A DNA stretch of 21,456 bases from assembly GCA_964590225.1 (NCBI GenBank), contig CAZPWS010000052.1, positions 1-21,456 on the forward strand, given 5' to 3'. Made by a program: the position numbers and the translations under genes. The DNA comes from JAEUSG01 sp964590225. GTDB lineage: Bacteria; Fibrobacterota; OXYB2-FULL-49-7; JAEUSG01. Below the pieces are notes generated by a model. The model had not been told where the DNA came from, searched no databases, and was given only the letters and a program-made list of their open reading frames with translations. Shown one piece after another: positions 1 to 6,999 of this stretch; position 1 is the first letter of the stretch; every line of letters starts with the position of its first letter.

Positions 1-1566
1 TCAGAAACTCAAAAAGCAAAAGCAAAATGGACACAGCTTGAAGCGCTTATAGGCAGTCAGCACAGAGTAAAACAAATTGCCGCAGATATTGTAAACCATT
101 TTTCAGAACGACAAAAAGCAATAGACGGAAAAGGGATGATAGTTACAATGTCTCGTAGAATTGCCGCTGAATTGTATAAAGCCATTATTGAAATTAAACC
201 GGAATGGCACAATTCAGATTTGAAAAAAGGGGCAATAAAAGTTGTAATGACTTCATCATCATCAGATGGTCCTGAAATATCAAAACACTATACAAGTAAA
301 GATCAACGACGAGCACTTGCGGATAGAATGAAAGACCCGGAAGATGAACTTAAACTTGTTATCGTTCGTGATATGTGGCTAACTGGTTTTGATGTACCTT
401 CTCTTCATACTCTCTACATCGACAAACCGATGAAGGGACATAACCTTATGCAAGCCATTGCGCGCGTAAATAGAGTATATCAAGATAAAACAGGTGGATT
501 GATAGTTGATTACCTTGGTATAGCATCAGACCTTAAAGAAGCACTCTCTTTTTATTCCGCAGCAGGAGGGAAGGGAGAGCCAGCAGTTACCCAGGAAAAA
601 GCTGTTCAATTAATGCTTGAGAAGTTGGAAGTGGTTTCTCAGCTTTTTCATGGTTTTGAATATGAGGATTATTTTGAAGCCGAGACAGGGAAGAAACTAT
701 CAATCATTCTTGCAGCAGAAGATCACATTTTAGGTATTGAGAATGGACGCAAAAGATATATCGACGAAGTAACGGCACTTTCACAAGCCTTTTCAATAGC
801 AATTCCGCACGAACAGGCGATGGATGCAAAGGATGAAATAGCTTTTTACCAAGCGGTAAAAGCTCGTTTAGCGAAGTTTGATAGTACAGGAAGTGGAAAG
901 ACAAACGAAGAGATAGAAACAACAATTCGTCAAGTGATTGACAAAGCACTTGTTACGGAGAAAGTTATTGATGTTTTTGACGCAGCAGGAATTAAAAAAC
1001 CGGATATATCAATATTATCCGATGAATTTTTGCTTGAAGTCAAAAACATGGAACATAAGAATGTAGCTTTGGAAGTATTAAAGAAGCTTCTTAATGATGA
1101 GATAAAGACAAGAGCAAGAACGAATCTTATTCAGAGTAAGTCGTTAATGGAAATGCTGGAAAATTCAATCAAGAAGTACCATAATAAAATTCTAACCGCA
1201 GCAGAAGTAATTGACGAGTTAATAAAGCTTTCCAAAGAAATTCATCAAATGGACAAAGAACCCAAAGAAATGGGGCTGTCTGATTATGAATATGCTTTTT
1301 ACACTGCCATTGCGAATAATGACAGCGCAAAGCAGGTTATGGAACAAGACAGGTTACGGGAACTGGCCGTTGTGCTGTTTCAGAAGGTACGAGAAAACGC
1401 ATCCATTGATTGGACAATCAAAGAAAGCGTGAAAGCCCGTTTAAAAGTCATTGTAAAGCGCATTTTACGGCAATACGGCTATCCGCCGGACATGCAAATG
1501 CTGGCTACGGAAACAGTCTTGAAGCAGGCTGAGCTTATAGCAGTGGAATTGACACTTTCCAAATGA
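1..1566 (+). CDS. hsdR: Type I restriction enzyme R subunit, C-terminal part (5' end outside window)
   Basis: The reading frame is open from base 1 to a TGA at 1564-1566, giving about 521 residues of the C-terminal half of a protein normally near 1000 residues. What remains is the second RecA-like helicase lobe and the C-terminal helical domain. Visible motifs are GKGMIVTMSR (from about codon 44), TGFDVPSLHTLYIDKP (about codons 128-143) and the arginine-finger motif QAIARVNRVY (about codons 151-160), matching helicase motifs IV-VI of the EcoR124/HindI-like HsdR group. The tail resembles the DUF3387 domain that closes these proteins. HsdR is the ATP-dependent translocase and nuclease of a type I restriction-modification complex with HsdM and HsdS. 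The nuclease domain and any hsdM or hsdS would lie to the left, unseen. No intact ATG start belongs to this fragment; the ATG at 136 is internal. Confidence 0.93.
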   Translation, partial: SETQKAKAKWTQLEALIGSQHRVKQIAADIVNHFSERQKAIDGKGMIVTMSRRIAAELYKAIIEIKPEWHNSDLKKGAIKVVMTSSSSDGPEISKHYTSKDQRRALADRMKDPEDELKLVIVRDMWLTGFDVPSLHTLYIDKPMKGHNLMQAIARVNRVYQDKTGGLIVDYLGIASDLKEALSFYSAAGGKGEPAVTQEKAVQLMLEKLEVVSQLFHGFEYEDYFEAETGKKLSIILAAEDHILGIENGRKRYIDEVTALSQAFSIAIPHEQAMDAKDEIAFYQAVKARLAKFDSTGSGKTNEEIETTIRQVIDKALVTEKVIDVFDAAGIKKPDISILSDEFLLEVKNMEHKNVALEVLKKLLNDEIKTRARTNLIQSKSLMEMLENSIKKYHNKILTAAEVIDELIKLSKEIHQMDKEPKEMGLSDYEYAFYTAIANNDSAKQVMEQDRLRELAVVLFQKVRENASIDWTIKESVKARLKVIVKRILRQYGYPPDMQMLATETVLKQAELIAVELTLSK

Positions 1567-1606
1567 AGCTCAATAAAAGATTTACAAAAAAAACTTAACC
1601 GATCCA

Positions 1607-1635
1607 TTGACACTGAACTTGAATTATACTATATT
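1607..1635 (+). promoter_or_regulatory. Predicted sigma70 promoter of the fur-feo operon
   Basis: A perfect -35 hexamer TTGACA (1607-1612), a 17-bp spacer and a -10 hexamer TATATT (1630-1635) precede the fur start codon at 1668. The -10 abuts the Fur box, so repressor binding would block RNA polymerase. This is the clearest promoter in the window. Confidence 0.75.
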
Positions 1636-1649
1636 GATAATGAATATCA
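1635..1649 (+). promoter_or_regulatory. Fur box
   Basis: TGATAATGAATATCA matches the 7-1-7 Fur box inverted repeat (TGATAAT-N-ATTATCA) at 13 of 14 arm positions. It starts on the last base of the -10 hexamer and lies 18 bp before the fur start codon. The flanks add further A/T symmetry (TTGAT at 1634-1638, ATCAA at 1652-1656). The position implies iron-dependent autorepression of fur and co-repression of the feo genes behind it. Confidence 0.8.
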
Positions 1650-1667
1650 ATATCAAAGAAAGGTTGT

Positions 1668-2099
1668 ATGTCTCTTAAAGAGGAAAAAATTCTTGAGAAC
1701 TATCTGCTTACAAAAGGACTCAAACAGAGCCACCAGCGCGTGGATGTCTTAAGAGTTTTTCTTGATACGGAAGGGCATCACACGCCCGAGGAGATCCACC
1801 TTTTAGTAAAGAAAAAATATCCTGAGATTGGTATAGCTACAGTATATCGAACTCTAAAAGTTCTTTGCGAATGTAAGTTGGCAAGAGAGCTTCTCTTTGA
1901 TGGAAAAATAATGCGATATGAGCATTCATTTAACCACTCACACCACGATCATCTGATTTGCACCAAGTGTGGAACTGTTATTGAAGTTGTTGACGAAACA
2001 ATCGAAAAACTACAGGAAAAAATGGCCAAGAAACATGATTTCACTATCGAACGACACAGGATGGAAATTTACGGTATATGCGGAGACTGTAAAAAATGA
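1668..2099 (+). CDS. fur: Fur-family metal-dependent transcriptional repressor
   Basis: A 143-residue protein with the usual Fur architecture. The N-terminal winged helix (about 1-85) includes the recognition-helix region GIATVYRTLKVL. The C-terminal dimerisation and metal-binding domain has HHDH at 92-95 and paired cysteines C98/C101 and C138/C141, the structural zinc site. The start ATG is preceded by AGAAAGG. As first gene of an operon with feoA and feoB, behind a strong Fur box, it is most likely a true ferric uptake regulator that binds Fe2+ and represses ferrous iron uptake. PerR or Zur identity cannot be formally excluded from motifs alone, but the context argues for Fur. The gene overlaps feoA by 4 bp (ATGA), so the two are translationally coupled. 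Confidence 0.92.
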   Translation: MSLKEEKILENYLLTKGLKQSHQRVDVLRVFLDTEGHHTPEEIHLLVKKKYPEIGIATVYRTLKVLCECKLARELLFDGKIMRYEHSFNHSHHDHLICTKCGTVIEVVDETIEKLQEKMAKKHDFTIERHRMEIYGICGDCKK

Positions 2100-2338
2100 A
2101 AGCATTATTAAGCGAATTGAAGCCCGGAGATAATTTTAAACTGATCAAGGTAAAGGCTGCAAAAGAAATAGGCAAAAGGCTTGCTGATATGGGATTTGTA
2201 AATGGTGTTGCAGGCACGGTTGTGAGGATTGCCCCCGCTGGCGATCCAATCGAAGTGTCGATTCTTGACTACAATATCTCCATCAGAAAAGCCGAAGCGA
2301 AAGAAATTTTGGTGGAAACAGAAAGGAGGATACTGTGA
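2096..2338 (+). CDS. feoA: Ferrous iron transport protein A
   Basis: An 80-residue SH3-like beta-barrel protein, the standard size for FeoA. Diagnostic segments are KEIGKRLADMGFVNG (about 23-37), GTVVRIAPAGDPIEVSI and the closing NISIRKAEAKEILVE. FeoA is a small cytoplasmic partner of FeoB, thought to act on its G domain or assembly. Its start overlaps the fur stop (ATGA), and its TGA stop overlaps the GTG start of the next gene (GTGA). Translation of fur, feoA and the following membrane protein is therefore probably coupled. Recognition is secure from both sequence and neighbours. Confidence 0.92.
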   Translation: MKALLSELKPGDNFKLIKVKAAKEIGKRLADMGFVNGVAGTVVRIAPAGDPIEVSILDYNISIRKAEAKEILVETERRIL

Positions 2339-2997
2339 AATCTGTTGAAAATATTGGAAGATTATTAATCATTGCTCTGAGCGTTATTGGTAGTATAGAG
2401 GCAGCGCACCCCTTTTCTACGGATGATGCCGGTACGGTAGCAAGGCGCGAGAGCGAAATTGAGTTGAACTCCAACTTCAAAAGTATTGAGAAGAACTTCT
2501 CTTACAGTATTGTTCATGGACTAACAGAAGCTCTGGATATCAGCTTAGGTAGTGGACGATGTTTCGCTCCAAAAGAACAAACGGAATACCATCCTGTTAA
2601 TTTAGGGTTCAAACTTGCGATAATACGAGAGAGGCTCGCCATAAAGCTTGAGGCACCGCTTGCTTCAACGGAGCATGCATTAACAGCCATTTATACGCAC
2701 TCTGTTGGAGAGATGCTTACAATTAATGTGAACGCGGGATATACTGCTGAACGAGACATAGCCTCTCAGAATGCTTTTTTCGCAACAGGTGCCTTTTTAA
2801 ATCTGAAAGTTTTCGATGTAGGATTGGAATTTACCGGCGATAAAGCGGGCATAAATTTTCTCCAGATGGGAGCAGGCTATAACCTTGGAAATCTTATTAG
2901 AATAAGTGCGGGCATTGGTATCGATAACCAATTATCAGACATCACAGCGTCTGCGGGAATGACATTTGCCCTTACAGGTATTACAGAAAGAAAATAA
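2335..2997 (+). CDS. Predicted outer-membrane beta-barrel protein (MetA-like) inside the feo operon
   Basis: A 220-residue exported protein. The GTG start overlaps the feoA stop by 4 bp and has a strong ribosome site AAAGGAGGA (2322-2330), which fixes this start. Residues 1-23 look like a signal peptide (hydrophobic LLIIALSVIGSIEA) with cleavage near EAA/HPF. The mature N-terminus, HPFSTDDAGTV, resembles the opening of the Phenol_MetA_deg/'transporter' outer-membrane family (PF13557-like), commonly HP(L)ITDDAGT. The rest alternates short amphipathic strands with glycine turns, as in a small beta-barrel of roughly 10-12 strands. It ends in LTGITERK, without the classical terminal aromatic residue. 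Lying between feoA and feoB, it could let ferrous iron cross the outer membrane; this role is inference. Family assignment is moderate and export is fairly sure. Confidence 0.7.
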   Translation: MKSVENIGRLLIIALSVIGSIEAAHPFSTDDAGTVARRESEIELNSNFKSIEKNFSYSIVHGLTEALDISLGSGRCFAPKEQTEYHPVNLGFKLAIIRERLAIKLEAPLASTEHALTAIYTHSVGEMLTINVNAGYTAERDIASQNAFFATGAFLNLKVFDVGLEFTGDKAGINFLQMGAGYNLGNLIRISAGIGIDNQLSDITASAGMTFALTGITERK

Positions 2998-3017
2998 AAG
3001 CATGAAAGGTCAATAGC

Positions 3018-5081
3018 ATGGCGCAGGAAGTAGCTCAAACGAAACTAATACGGGTTGGTCTTGCAGGAAATCCCAACTCAGGCAAAACTACTCTTTTTAA
3101 CGCTATTACCGGTTCAAAACAAAAGGTGGGCAACTATGCAGGTGTTACCGTAGAAAAAAAGGAAGGATATCGGCGCTACAAAGGGTTCGAATTTCTTTTT
3201 TACGACTTACCCGGCATATACAGCCTGACAGCCTATTCCATCGACGAAGTGGTAGCGAGAGATTTTATTCTCGAAGAACGACCTGATGTACTGGTTGATG
3301 TTATTGATTCTTCAAATCTTGAAAGGAATCTCTTTCTTCTCACACAGTTTCAAGAACTTGGAGTACCTATTGTTGGTGCGCTAAATCTTACGGATGAATC
3401 TGAAGCAATAGGGATAAAAATTAACGAGAAAAGTCTAAGCGCCATCCTTGGCGTTCCTATGGTAAAAACCTCTGGCAGAAAAGAAGCCGGTATAGAAGCC
3501 CTACTTGATAAGATTATTGAAACAAACAAGGAAAAGGCTCTTTCAAGCCGCCATGCCGACTATGGTATGGAGGTAGAGACAGAAATAGGGTCAATTGAGA
3601 CCCTTTTAAATCTTGACGCCTCCTTTTGCGCCCAGTATCCTGCGCGCTGGATAGCCGTAAAGCTGCTTGAAAAGGATGATGCAGTTCTGGTAAAAATTGC
3701 TCGCCATACTCATGCAAATGAAATCAAAGAACTCGTCAAGGAAGGAATCAAGAGGCTCGAAATTCACTTCGGACGGGATTCCGAAATCATTCTTTCTGAA
3801 CAGCGATACGCGTATATTCATGGTGCCGTTGTTGAAACTGTTGAAAAAAAGGCCATGCCCCGTTACGAAACAACTAAAAAGGTTGACCTTGTTCTTCTAA
3901 ACAGGATTTTTGGACTCCCCTTCTTCCTTTTCATCATGTGGGCAATCTTTCAAATCACCTTTACCGTTGGCGAATACCCCATGACATGGCTCGAGACTCT
4001 GTTTTCCTTGATGGGTGAATTTGCCACTAAAACTATCGGTAATGAATTACTGAGATCGCTTATAGTTGATGGAATTATTGGCGGAGTTGGCGGAGTTCTT
4101 TCGTTTGTGCCATTGATCATAATCCTTTTCACCTGCATTTCATTCCTTGAGGACAGCGGTTACATGGCAAGAGCAGCTTTCCTTATGGATAAATTTCTGC
4201 ATATATTCGGTTTGCATGGACAATCTTTTTTGCCAATGATGGTCGGTTTTGGTTGCTCGGTACCGGCTATTATGGCGGCTCGTACACTCAAAAATCGCAA
4301 AGACAGGATAATTACAATACTTGTAACCCCATTTATGAGTTGTGGAGCAAAACTCCCTGTATATGTACTTCTTGCCGGAACATTTTTTACGCATAGGGCT
4401 GGCACCGTTATAATGGCTATTTACATTATAGGTGTAGCTCTTGCGCTGATTTCAGCTTTTGCTTTCCGAAAAACTTTCTTCGCAGGCGAATCAACCCCTT
4501 TTGTTATGGAATTGCCCCCATATAGAATGCCAACGCTATCTGGTATTCTCTGGCATGTATGGAACAAAACAGGACACTATCTTAAAAAAGCAGGGACTGT
4601 GCTTCTTGCCGCATCTATATTGATATGGGCGTTAACTGTTTTCCCGTCCAAAAAGGAGGGTATGGATGATCTAACCCATTTAGAAAACAGTTATGCGGGG
4701 AAAATAGGCAAATTCATCGAACCAGTTGTTTCGCCTATTGGCTTCGACTGGAGAATTGGCATATCGGTTATAACCGGATTTGCCGCAAAGGAAGCCGTTG
4801 TTTCGACTCTTGGTGTTCTTTACAAAGCAGAAGTAAATACTGAAGAGGATAGCGAACCATTAAGAAGTGCACTTAAGAGAGATACAACATTTAATCCCCT
4901 TGTTGCCTTTATTCTCATGCTATTTACACTAATCGCCCCCCCCTGTATTGCGGCCTTATCGACCATAGGCGCGGAGGCTGGAAAAAAATGGCTATTGTTC
5001 GGCATTGCTTATACAATAGGCTTATCTTGGATTTTAGGCTTTATACTTTTCAGAATTGGCACAATAGTATTCGACATATAA
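3018..5081 (+). CDS. feoB: Ferrous iron transporter FeoB
   Basis: A 687-residue inner-membrane Fe2+ transporter with an N-terminal G domain, somewhat shorter than the ~770-residue E. coli protein. G-protein motifs are G1 GNPNSGKTT (17-25), G2 at VTVE (about 43-46), G3 DLPG (63-66) and G4 NLTD (123-126). A helical spacer domain follows to about residue 275. The membrane half begins near 290 and holds the two conserved Gate cysteine segments, GFGCSVPAIMAARTL and MSCGAKLPVYVLL, plus the GFAAKEAVVSTLG motif. The ATG start has GAAAGG 8 bp upstream. It is last in the fur-feoA-OMP-feoB operon, 20 bp after the outer-membrane gene. No feoC-like gene follows. Confidence 0.96.
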   Translation: MAQEVAQTKLIRVGLAGNPNSGKTTLFNAITGSKQKVGNYAGVTVEKKEGYRRYKGFEFLFYDLPGIYSLTAYSIDEVVARDFILEERPDVLVDVIDSSNLERNLFLLTQFQELGVPIVGALNLTDESEAIGIKINEKSLSAILGVPMVKTSGRKEAGIEALLDKIIETNKEKALSSRHADYGMEVETEIGSIETLLNLDASFCAQYPARWIAVKLLEKDDAVLVKIARHTHANEIKELVKEGIKRLEIHFGRDSEIILSEQRYAYIHGAVVETVEKKAMPRYETTKKVDLVLLNRIFGLPFFLFIMWAIFQITFTVGEYPMTWLETLFSLMGEFATKTIGNELLRSLIVDGIIGGVGGVLSFVPLIIILFTCISFLEDSGYMARAAFLMDKFLHIFGLHGQSFLPMMVGFGCSVPAIMAARTLKNRKDRIITILVTPFMSCGAKLPVYVLLAGTFFTHRAGTVIMAIYIIGVALALISAFAFRKTFFAGESTPFVMELPPYRMPTLSGILWHVWNKTGHYLKKAGTVLLAASILIWALTVFPSKKEGMDDLTHLENSYAGKIGKFIEPVVSPIGFDWRIGISVITGFAAKEAVVSTLGVLYKAEVNTEEDSEPLRSALKRDTTFNPLVAFILMLFTLIAPPCIAALSTIGAEAGKKWLLFGIAYTIGLSWILGFILFRIGTIVFDI

Positions 5082-5088
5082 AAACATC

Positions 5089-5120
5089 ACTTTGCATCAG
5101 AAAAGTATATGACGCAAAGT
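5089..5120. repeat. Dyad 1 downstream of feoB (possible hairpin)
   Basis: ACTTTGCATCA (5089-5099) pairs with TGACGCAAAGT (5110-5120) across a 10-nt loop with one mismatch. It begins 8 nt after the feoB stop. The outer arm ACTTTGCATCAGAAA recurs almost unchanged about 99 bp downstream in dyad 3. No T-run follows, so a classical intrinsic terminator is doubtful. Confidence 0.6.
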
Positions 5121-5142
5121 CATGTATTGCAAACCATCTGAA

Positions 5143-5160
5143 CAAGAATATATCTTCTTG
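5143..5160. repeat. Dyad 2 (CAAGAA-N6-TTCTTG)
   Basis: Perfect 6-bp inverted arms CAAGAA and TTCTTG around TATATC, centred about 47 bp after dyad 1. It has the GAA...TTC form shared by dyads 3 and 4. A protein-binding operator or a small hairpin are both possible. Confidence 0.5.
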
Positions 5161-5188
5161 CGCGAAATCGAAGTGATTTTTCTAGACG

Positions 5189-5218
5189 CTTTGCATCAGA
5201 AATGTTTCTAATGCAAAG
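5189..5218. repeat. Dyad 3, long hairpin with 14-bp arms
   Basis: The arms CTTTGCATCAGAAA (5189-5202) and TTTCTAATGCAAAG (5205-5218) pair at 13 of 14 positions across a TG centre. The left arm is a direct repeat of the left arm of dyad 1. The tip reads AGAAATGTTTCT. No clear T-tract follows. It may end feoB transcription, act as an operator for the lipoprotein operon, or be a small dispersed repeat. Confidence 0.6.
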
Positions 5219-5248
5219 TTTGGGTTTATGAATTATGAAAAATACACA

Positions 5249-5263
5249 CCAGAAGCGTTCTGG
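5249..5263. repeat. Dyad 4 (CCAGAA-GCG-TTCTGG), candidate operator
   Basis: Perfect 6-bp inverted repeat with a 3-nt centre, 37 bp upstream of the lipoprotein start codon. A TATAAC hexamer (5270-5275) lies 6 bp downstream and could be a -10 element, although no convincing -35 was found. The dyad would sit inside such a promoter, as an operator often does. Confidence 0.45.
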
Positions 5264-5299
5264 ATAAGGTATAACAAAATTTTAAAGGAAGGGTTTTCT

Positions 5300-5914
5300 A
5301 TGAAAATCAAAACTATCGCATCATCGCTTGTAGTAGGTTCCATTGTGTTTTTAACTGCCAACTGTTCAAAGGCTCCCGAACAGGAAATTGATGCAGCAAA
5401 AGCTGCTGTTGAAGCCGCAAAAGAAGTGGAAGCAGACCGCTACTCTATTGACCAATTCAACGCTGCGGAAGAATCGCTGAATGCTGCGCTGGTTGAGATC
5501 GAAACCCAGAAATCCAAATTCGCAATGAGCCGAAATTTTGACAAGGCAAAAGAGATGCTTGCTACGGCCACAACTGCGGCCACAACTGCGAAAGAGGCAG
5601 CCGCTGTTGAAAAAGAGAAAGTGAAGGCTGAATCCGAAGCAGCATTAGCTCTTGCAAATACAAAGGTCTTTGAGGCAAAAACTCTTATTGAAAAGGCCCC
5701 GAAGGGAAAAGAGGGAAAAGAAGCCCTCGAAGCAATTAGCGCAGATATCGCATCAGTTGAAGCTTCACTAGTAGAAGCCAAGACAGCCATTGAAAATGGT
5801 GACTTTATGGGAGCACGCGACAAGGCTGTTGCCGGTTCCGAGAAACTTGAATCAATAAAGACTGAGTTGACAACTGCAATCGAAAAGTCCAAGGGGAAAA
5901 AGGGCAAGAAGTAA
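5300..5914 (+). CDS. Alpha-helical lipoprotein with C-terminal lysine tail (DUF4398-like)
   Basis: A 204-residue predicted lipoprotein. The ATG at 5300 is preferred over the one at 5228. It has the ribosome site AAAGGAAGGG (5284-5293), and it places a proper signal peptide (MKIKTIASSLVVGSIVFL) at the N-terminus, followed by T-A-N-C with Cys22 as lipidation residue. Asn at -1 of the lipobox is unusual. The mature chain is Ala/Glu/Lys-rich and almost wholly helical. It appears to hold two tandem helical units (about 30-100 and 108-195) in the pattern of DUF4398 proteins: A..SL..A....(E) then F..A. It ends KSKGKKGKK, a free C-terminal lysine cluster. Immediately downstream lie two YkuD L,D-transpeptidases, the class that joins Braun's lipoprotein to peptidoglycan through a C-terminal lysine. 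An outer-membrane tether role is inferred from this. Confidence 0.82.
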   Translation: MKIKTIASSLVVGSIVFLTANCSKAPEQEIDAAKAAVEAAKEVEADRYSIDQFNAAEESLNAALVEIETQKSKFAMSRNFDKAKEMLATATTAATTAKEAAAVEKEKVKAESEAALALANTKVFEAKTLIEKAPKGKEGKEALEAISADIASVEASLVEAKTAIENGDFMGARDKAVAGSEKLESIKTELTTAIEKSKGKKGKK

Positions 5915-5961
5915 TTCTTAGGGCAGTTTTCTTTCTATTTATATGTGTAATAGCCGGGGTA

Positions 5962-6999
5962 GTGGCGCTTTTTGTAGTGGCACCTACCCCTCCTGTTGAT
6001 CTGATTGAAAAATCAAAACAGGCAGTTTCGTCCGCCCAAAAAGCTGAAGTTCAATTATATGCGCCACATTCATCACAGTGCGCTTACAAGCACTGGGAAG
6101 CGCTGCTGGCGAGCTGGGCAAAAGAGAACAATAGGGTTTTTTTCAGACGCGACTTTTCAAAAATTACTGATTTGTCACGCATTATTGATTCCTGTTCAGA
6201 AGCGGCTCTCAAAGAGGCCGATTCCGTCAAGAAGTCTCTGAATATTGTGGCTAATATTCAGATTTTGAATGCCCAAAAAATCCTAGACCGATACGAGGAA
6301 AGATACAAACGGTTCCCACTCGCTAGTAATTTGCGCAAAAAAGCCTTGTCCGGTGAAATGCTTCTTGCAGAAGCTCGCTCTGCGTATGTGCGAAAGGAAT
6401 ACAAGAACGCATTTGAAAAATGCATGCTTGCAGAAGACCTGCTTATCAAGTCTGAAGCCGCAGCGTATAAATTACTTAAAGAATATTATGGTCGCCAGAA
6501 TGAGTGGCATACATGGGTAAGTGAATCTCTAAAAAAATCAAAGGTTAGCGGTAGCTCCGCCATTATAATCGACAAGATGGCCCAAAGCTGCAAGATCTAT
6601 ATCAATGGAGAGCTTAGAGGAGCATTCACCGCCGAGTTTGGCGCTAACTGGATCGGAGACAAAAAAAGAAAAGGAGATAAAGCAACCCCAGAAGGCCGAT
6701 ACAAAATTACGCTAAAAAAAGGTAAAGGTCACTCCCGTTATTATAAAGCGCTCCTGATTAATTATCCAAATGAAAGAGATAAAAAAGAGTTCAGAAATAA
6801 TGGGCGAGACGACAACATTTCACAATTAGGCGGACTTATAGAAATACACGGTCACGGAGGCAAAGGGAGCAACTGGACTGATGGCTGTGTGGCACTGCAC
6901 AATTCAGATATGGATAAACTTTTTAACATGGTTGATATCGGAACACCCGTAACAATTGTTGGCTCGCTCGCTCCTCCACCGGAATACATTAATGAATAG
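5962..6999 (+). CDS. L,D-transpeptidase (YkuD) with N-terminal helical domain
   Basis: Residue numbers use the GTG at 5962, giving 345 residues. The C-terminal YkuD domain (about 197-336) has the catalytic signature HGHGG (296-300) and TDGCVAL (306-312) with Cys309, plus KGDKATPEGRY (about 238-248). These enzymes form 3-3 peptidoglycan cross-links or attach proteins to meso-diaminopimelate. Residues 11-180 are helical and seem to hold two units similar in pattern to the preceding lipoprotein (AVSSAQKAEVQLYAP, then AEARSAYVRKEYKNAFEKC). The frame is open well upstream of 5962 and encodes a hydrophobic stretch, AVFFLFICVIAGVVALFVV, that would be a membrane anchor. The only plausible start that includes it is a rare ATT at 5914, overlapping the lipoprotein stop by one base. 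The annotated GTG cuts this anchor in half, so the true start is uncertain. It overlaps the next gene by 8 bp. Confidence 0.88.
   Translation: MALFVVAPTPPVDLIEKSKQAVSSAQKAEVQLYAPHSSQCAYKHWEALLASWAKENNRVFFRRDFSKITDLSRIIDSCSEAALKEADSVKKSLNIVANIQILNAQKILDRYEERYKRFPLASNLRKKALSGEMLLAEARSAYVRKEYKNAFEKCMLAEDLLIKSEAAAYKLLKEYYGRQNEWHTWVSESLKKSKVSGSSAIIIDKMAQSCKIYINGELRGAFTAEFGANWIGDKKRKGDKATPEGRYKITLKKGKGHSRYYKALLINYPNERDKKEFRNNGRDDNISQLGGLIEIHGHGGKGSNWTDGCVALHNSDMDKLFNMVDIGTPVTIVGSLAPPPEYINE

Noticed and set aside
1..1566. hsdR as a decayed gene starting at the ATG at 136
   Set aside because: The frame is open to the left edge and all helicase motifs are intact, so it is simply cut by the window border.
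5082..5227. Intrinsic terminator for feoB
   Set aside because: Hairpins exist, but neither has a following T-run; kept only as dyads.
5089..5263. CRISPR-like array from the regularly spaced repeats
   Set aside because: Only two of the four elements share a sequence, arms differ in length, and there are no repeat-spacer units or cas genes nearby.
5228..5299. Upstream ATG at 5228 as start of the lipoprotein
   Set aside because: It adds 24 polar residues before the signal peptide and has no good ribosome site; the ATG at 5300 has AAAGGAAGGG and a proper lipoprotein signal.
5440..5907. Long open frame (155 codons) on the minus strand opposite the lipoprotein
   Set aside because: It is the antisense of an Ala/Glu/Lys-rich gene, which gives Ser/Phe/Ala-rich frames without stops. 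No ribosome site or recognisable domain.
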